Source: an uncultured bacterium (lineage in GTDB: Bacteria; Myxococcota_A; UBA9042; PHBI01). From it: 35,940 nucleotides of DNA. Where the stretch lies: the NCBI GenBank assembly GCA_938040325.1, contig CALHXW010000207.1, positions 1-35,940 of the forward strand, given 5' to 3'. The translations under genes were made by a program, and so were the position numbers. Each line of letters starts with the position of its first letter. Position 1 is the stretch's first letter. The notes below the pieces were generated by a model. The model did no database searches. It was not told the DNA's origin and saw only the letters and a list, made by a program, of their open reading frames with translations. Positions 35,819 to 35,940 of this stretch are shown piece after piece.

Positions 35819-35940
35819 CGAATACGCCGTGACATCGCCTTGAAGTGGGGACTCTTCGCACTCTCGACCGCGTGCCAGATCAAGGACTCGGCGTTAACCA
35901 CCGCTGCACCTGCACGCCTTAGGATCTCCAGTCCGTTGGC
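35815..35940 (-). CDS. C-terminus of an isochorismatase-family cysteine hydrolase (partial)
   Basis: The last 41 codons of a minus-strand gene that begins outside the window. The residues LEILRRAGAAVVNAESLIWH followed by AVESAKSPHFKAMSRRI match the end of the isochorismatase-like hydrolases (YcaC type), where a Val-Val-x-x-Ala-Glu-Ser segment and FKAIS are typical. The catalytic Cys lies in the missing part, so substrate and activity cannot be stated. The stop codon TAG (complement of 35815-35817) is the terminal CTAG of the adjacent mobile element. Too short to appear as a gene without this match. Confidence 0.65.
   Translation of the reverse strand, partial: ANGLEILRRAGAAVVNAESLIWHAVESAKSPHFKAMSRRIR

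Noticed and set aside
35505-35861. 118-codon minus-strand frame across the last 181-bp element
   Set aside because: It crosses both element ends and the isochorismatase-like stop; the similar frames in other copies come from the repeat itself.

Overview
The window is 35.9 kb of GC-rich bacterial DNA, mostly conserved housekeeping genes with several lineage-specific ones between them. The gene content suggests a myxobacterium-like member of the Myxococcota or old Deltaproteobacteria: a tRNA-Gln/rplY/pth block, an outer-membrane barrel paired with a CFI-box C-terminal protein, FHA-domain signalling, a K+-dependent membrane pyrophosphatase and strong C/G bias at third codon positions. The phylum is an inference; no rRNA is present.

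Layout. 1-490: 3' end of a yhaM-like exoribonuclease gene. 487-750: two abutting CTAG-ended miniature inverted-repeat elements. 752-1534 (-): outer-membrane barrel. 1584-5405 (+): tRNA-Gln(UUG), rplY, pth and hppA, closed by a terminator. 5451-6605: rpsF-rpsR-rplI and a terminator. 6624-13207: prmA-rsmE, secA, ribF-aroE, with three start/stop overlaps. 13255-15896 (-): a CesT/YbjN-like gene, pspA, a terminator and pabB. 16053-16523: putative lipoprotein. 16704-17564 (-): orphan parA. 17897-20202 (+): L,D-transpeptidase lipoprotein plus a 78-aa partner. 20272-22274 (-): truA and a cysteine-free ArsA/Get3-like ATPase. 22404-24439 (-): CFI-box fibronectin protein and its barrel, preceded by a 13-bp dyad. 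24703-25689 (-): aspartate-semialdehyde-dehydrogenase-like protein. 25905-26927 (+): TPR protein.

27024-34086 (-) is the most distinctive part: FHA/Ser-Arg/coiled-coil/poly-Asp protein, then a Ycf46-type AAA+ ATPase, a Ycf35-type protein (DUF1257), a DUF2997 protein, an unknown 244-aa protein and an M20 amidohydrolase. The middle three are the functionally unassigned module known from plastids and cyanobacteria. A pentapeptide-repeat protein diverges from this cluster (34280-35461). The window closes with another 181-bp element and the C-terminus of an isochorismatase-like hydrolase.

The main non-coding discovery is a family of short elements bounded by CTAG (four copies here: 181, 87, 48 and 181 bp). 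Their outer ends sit on, or within five bases of, the TAG stop codons of four unrelated genes. This looks like a MITE that uses CTAG targets and so lands on stop codons without damaging the gene.
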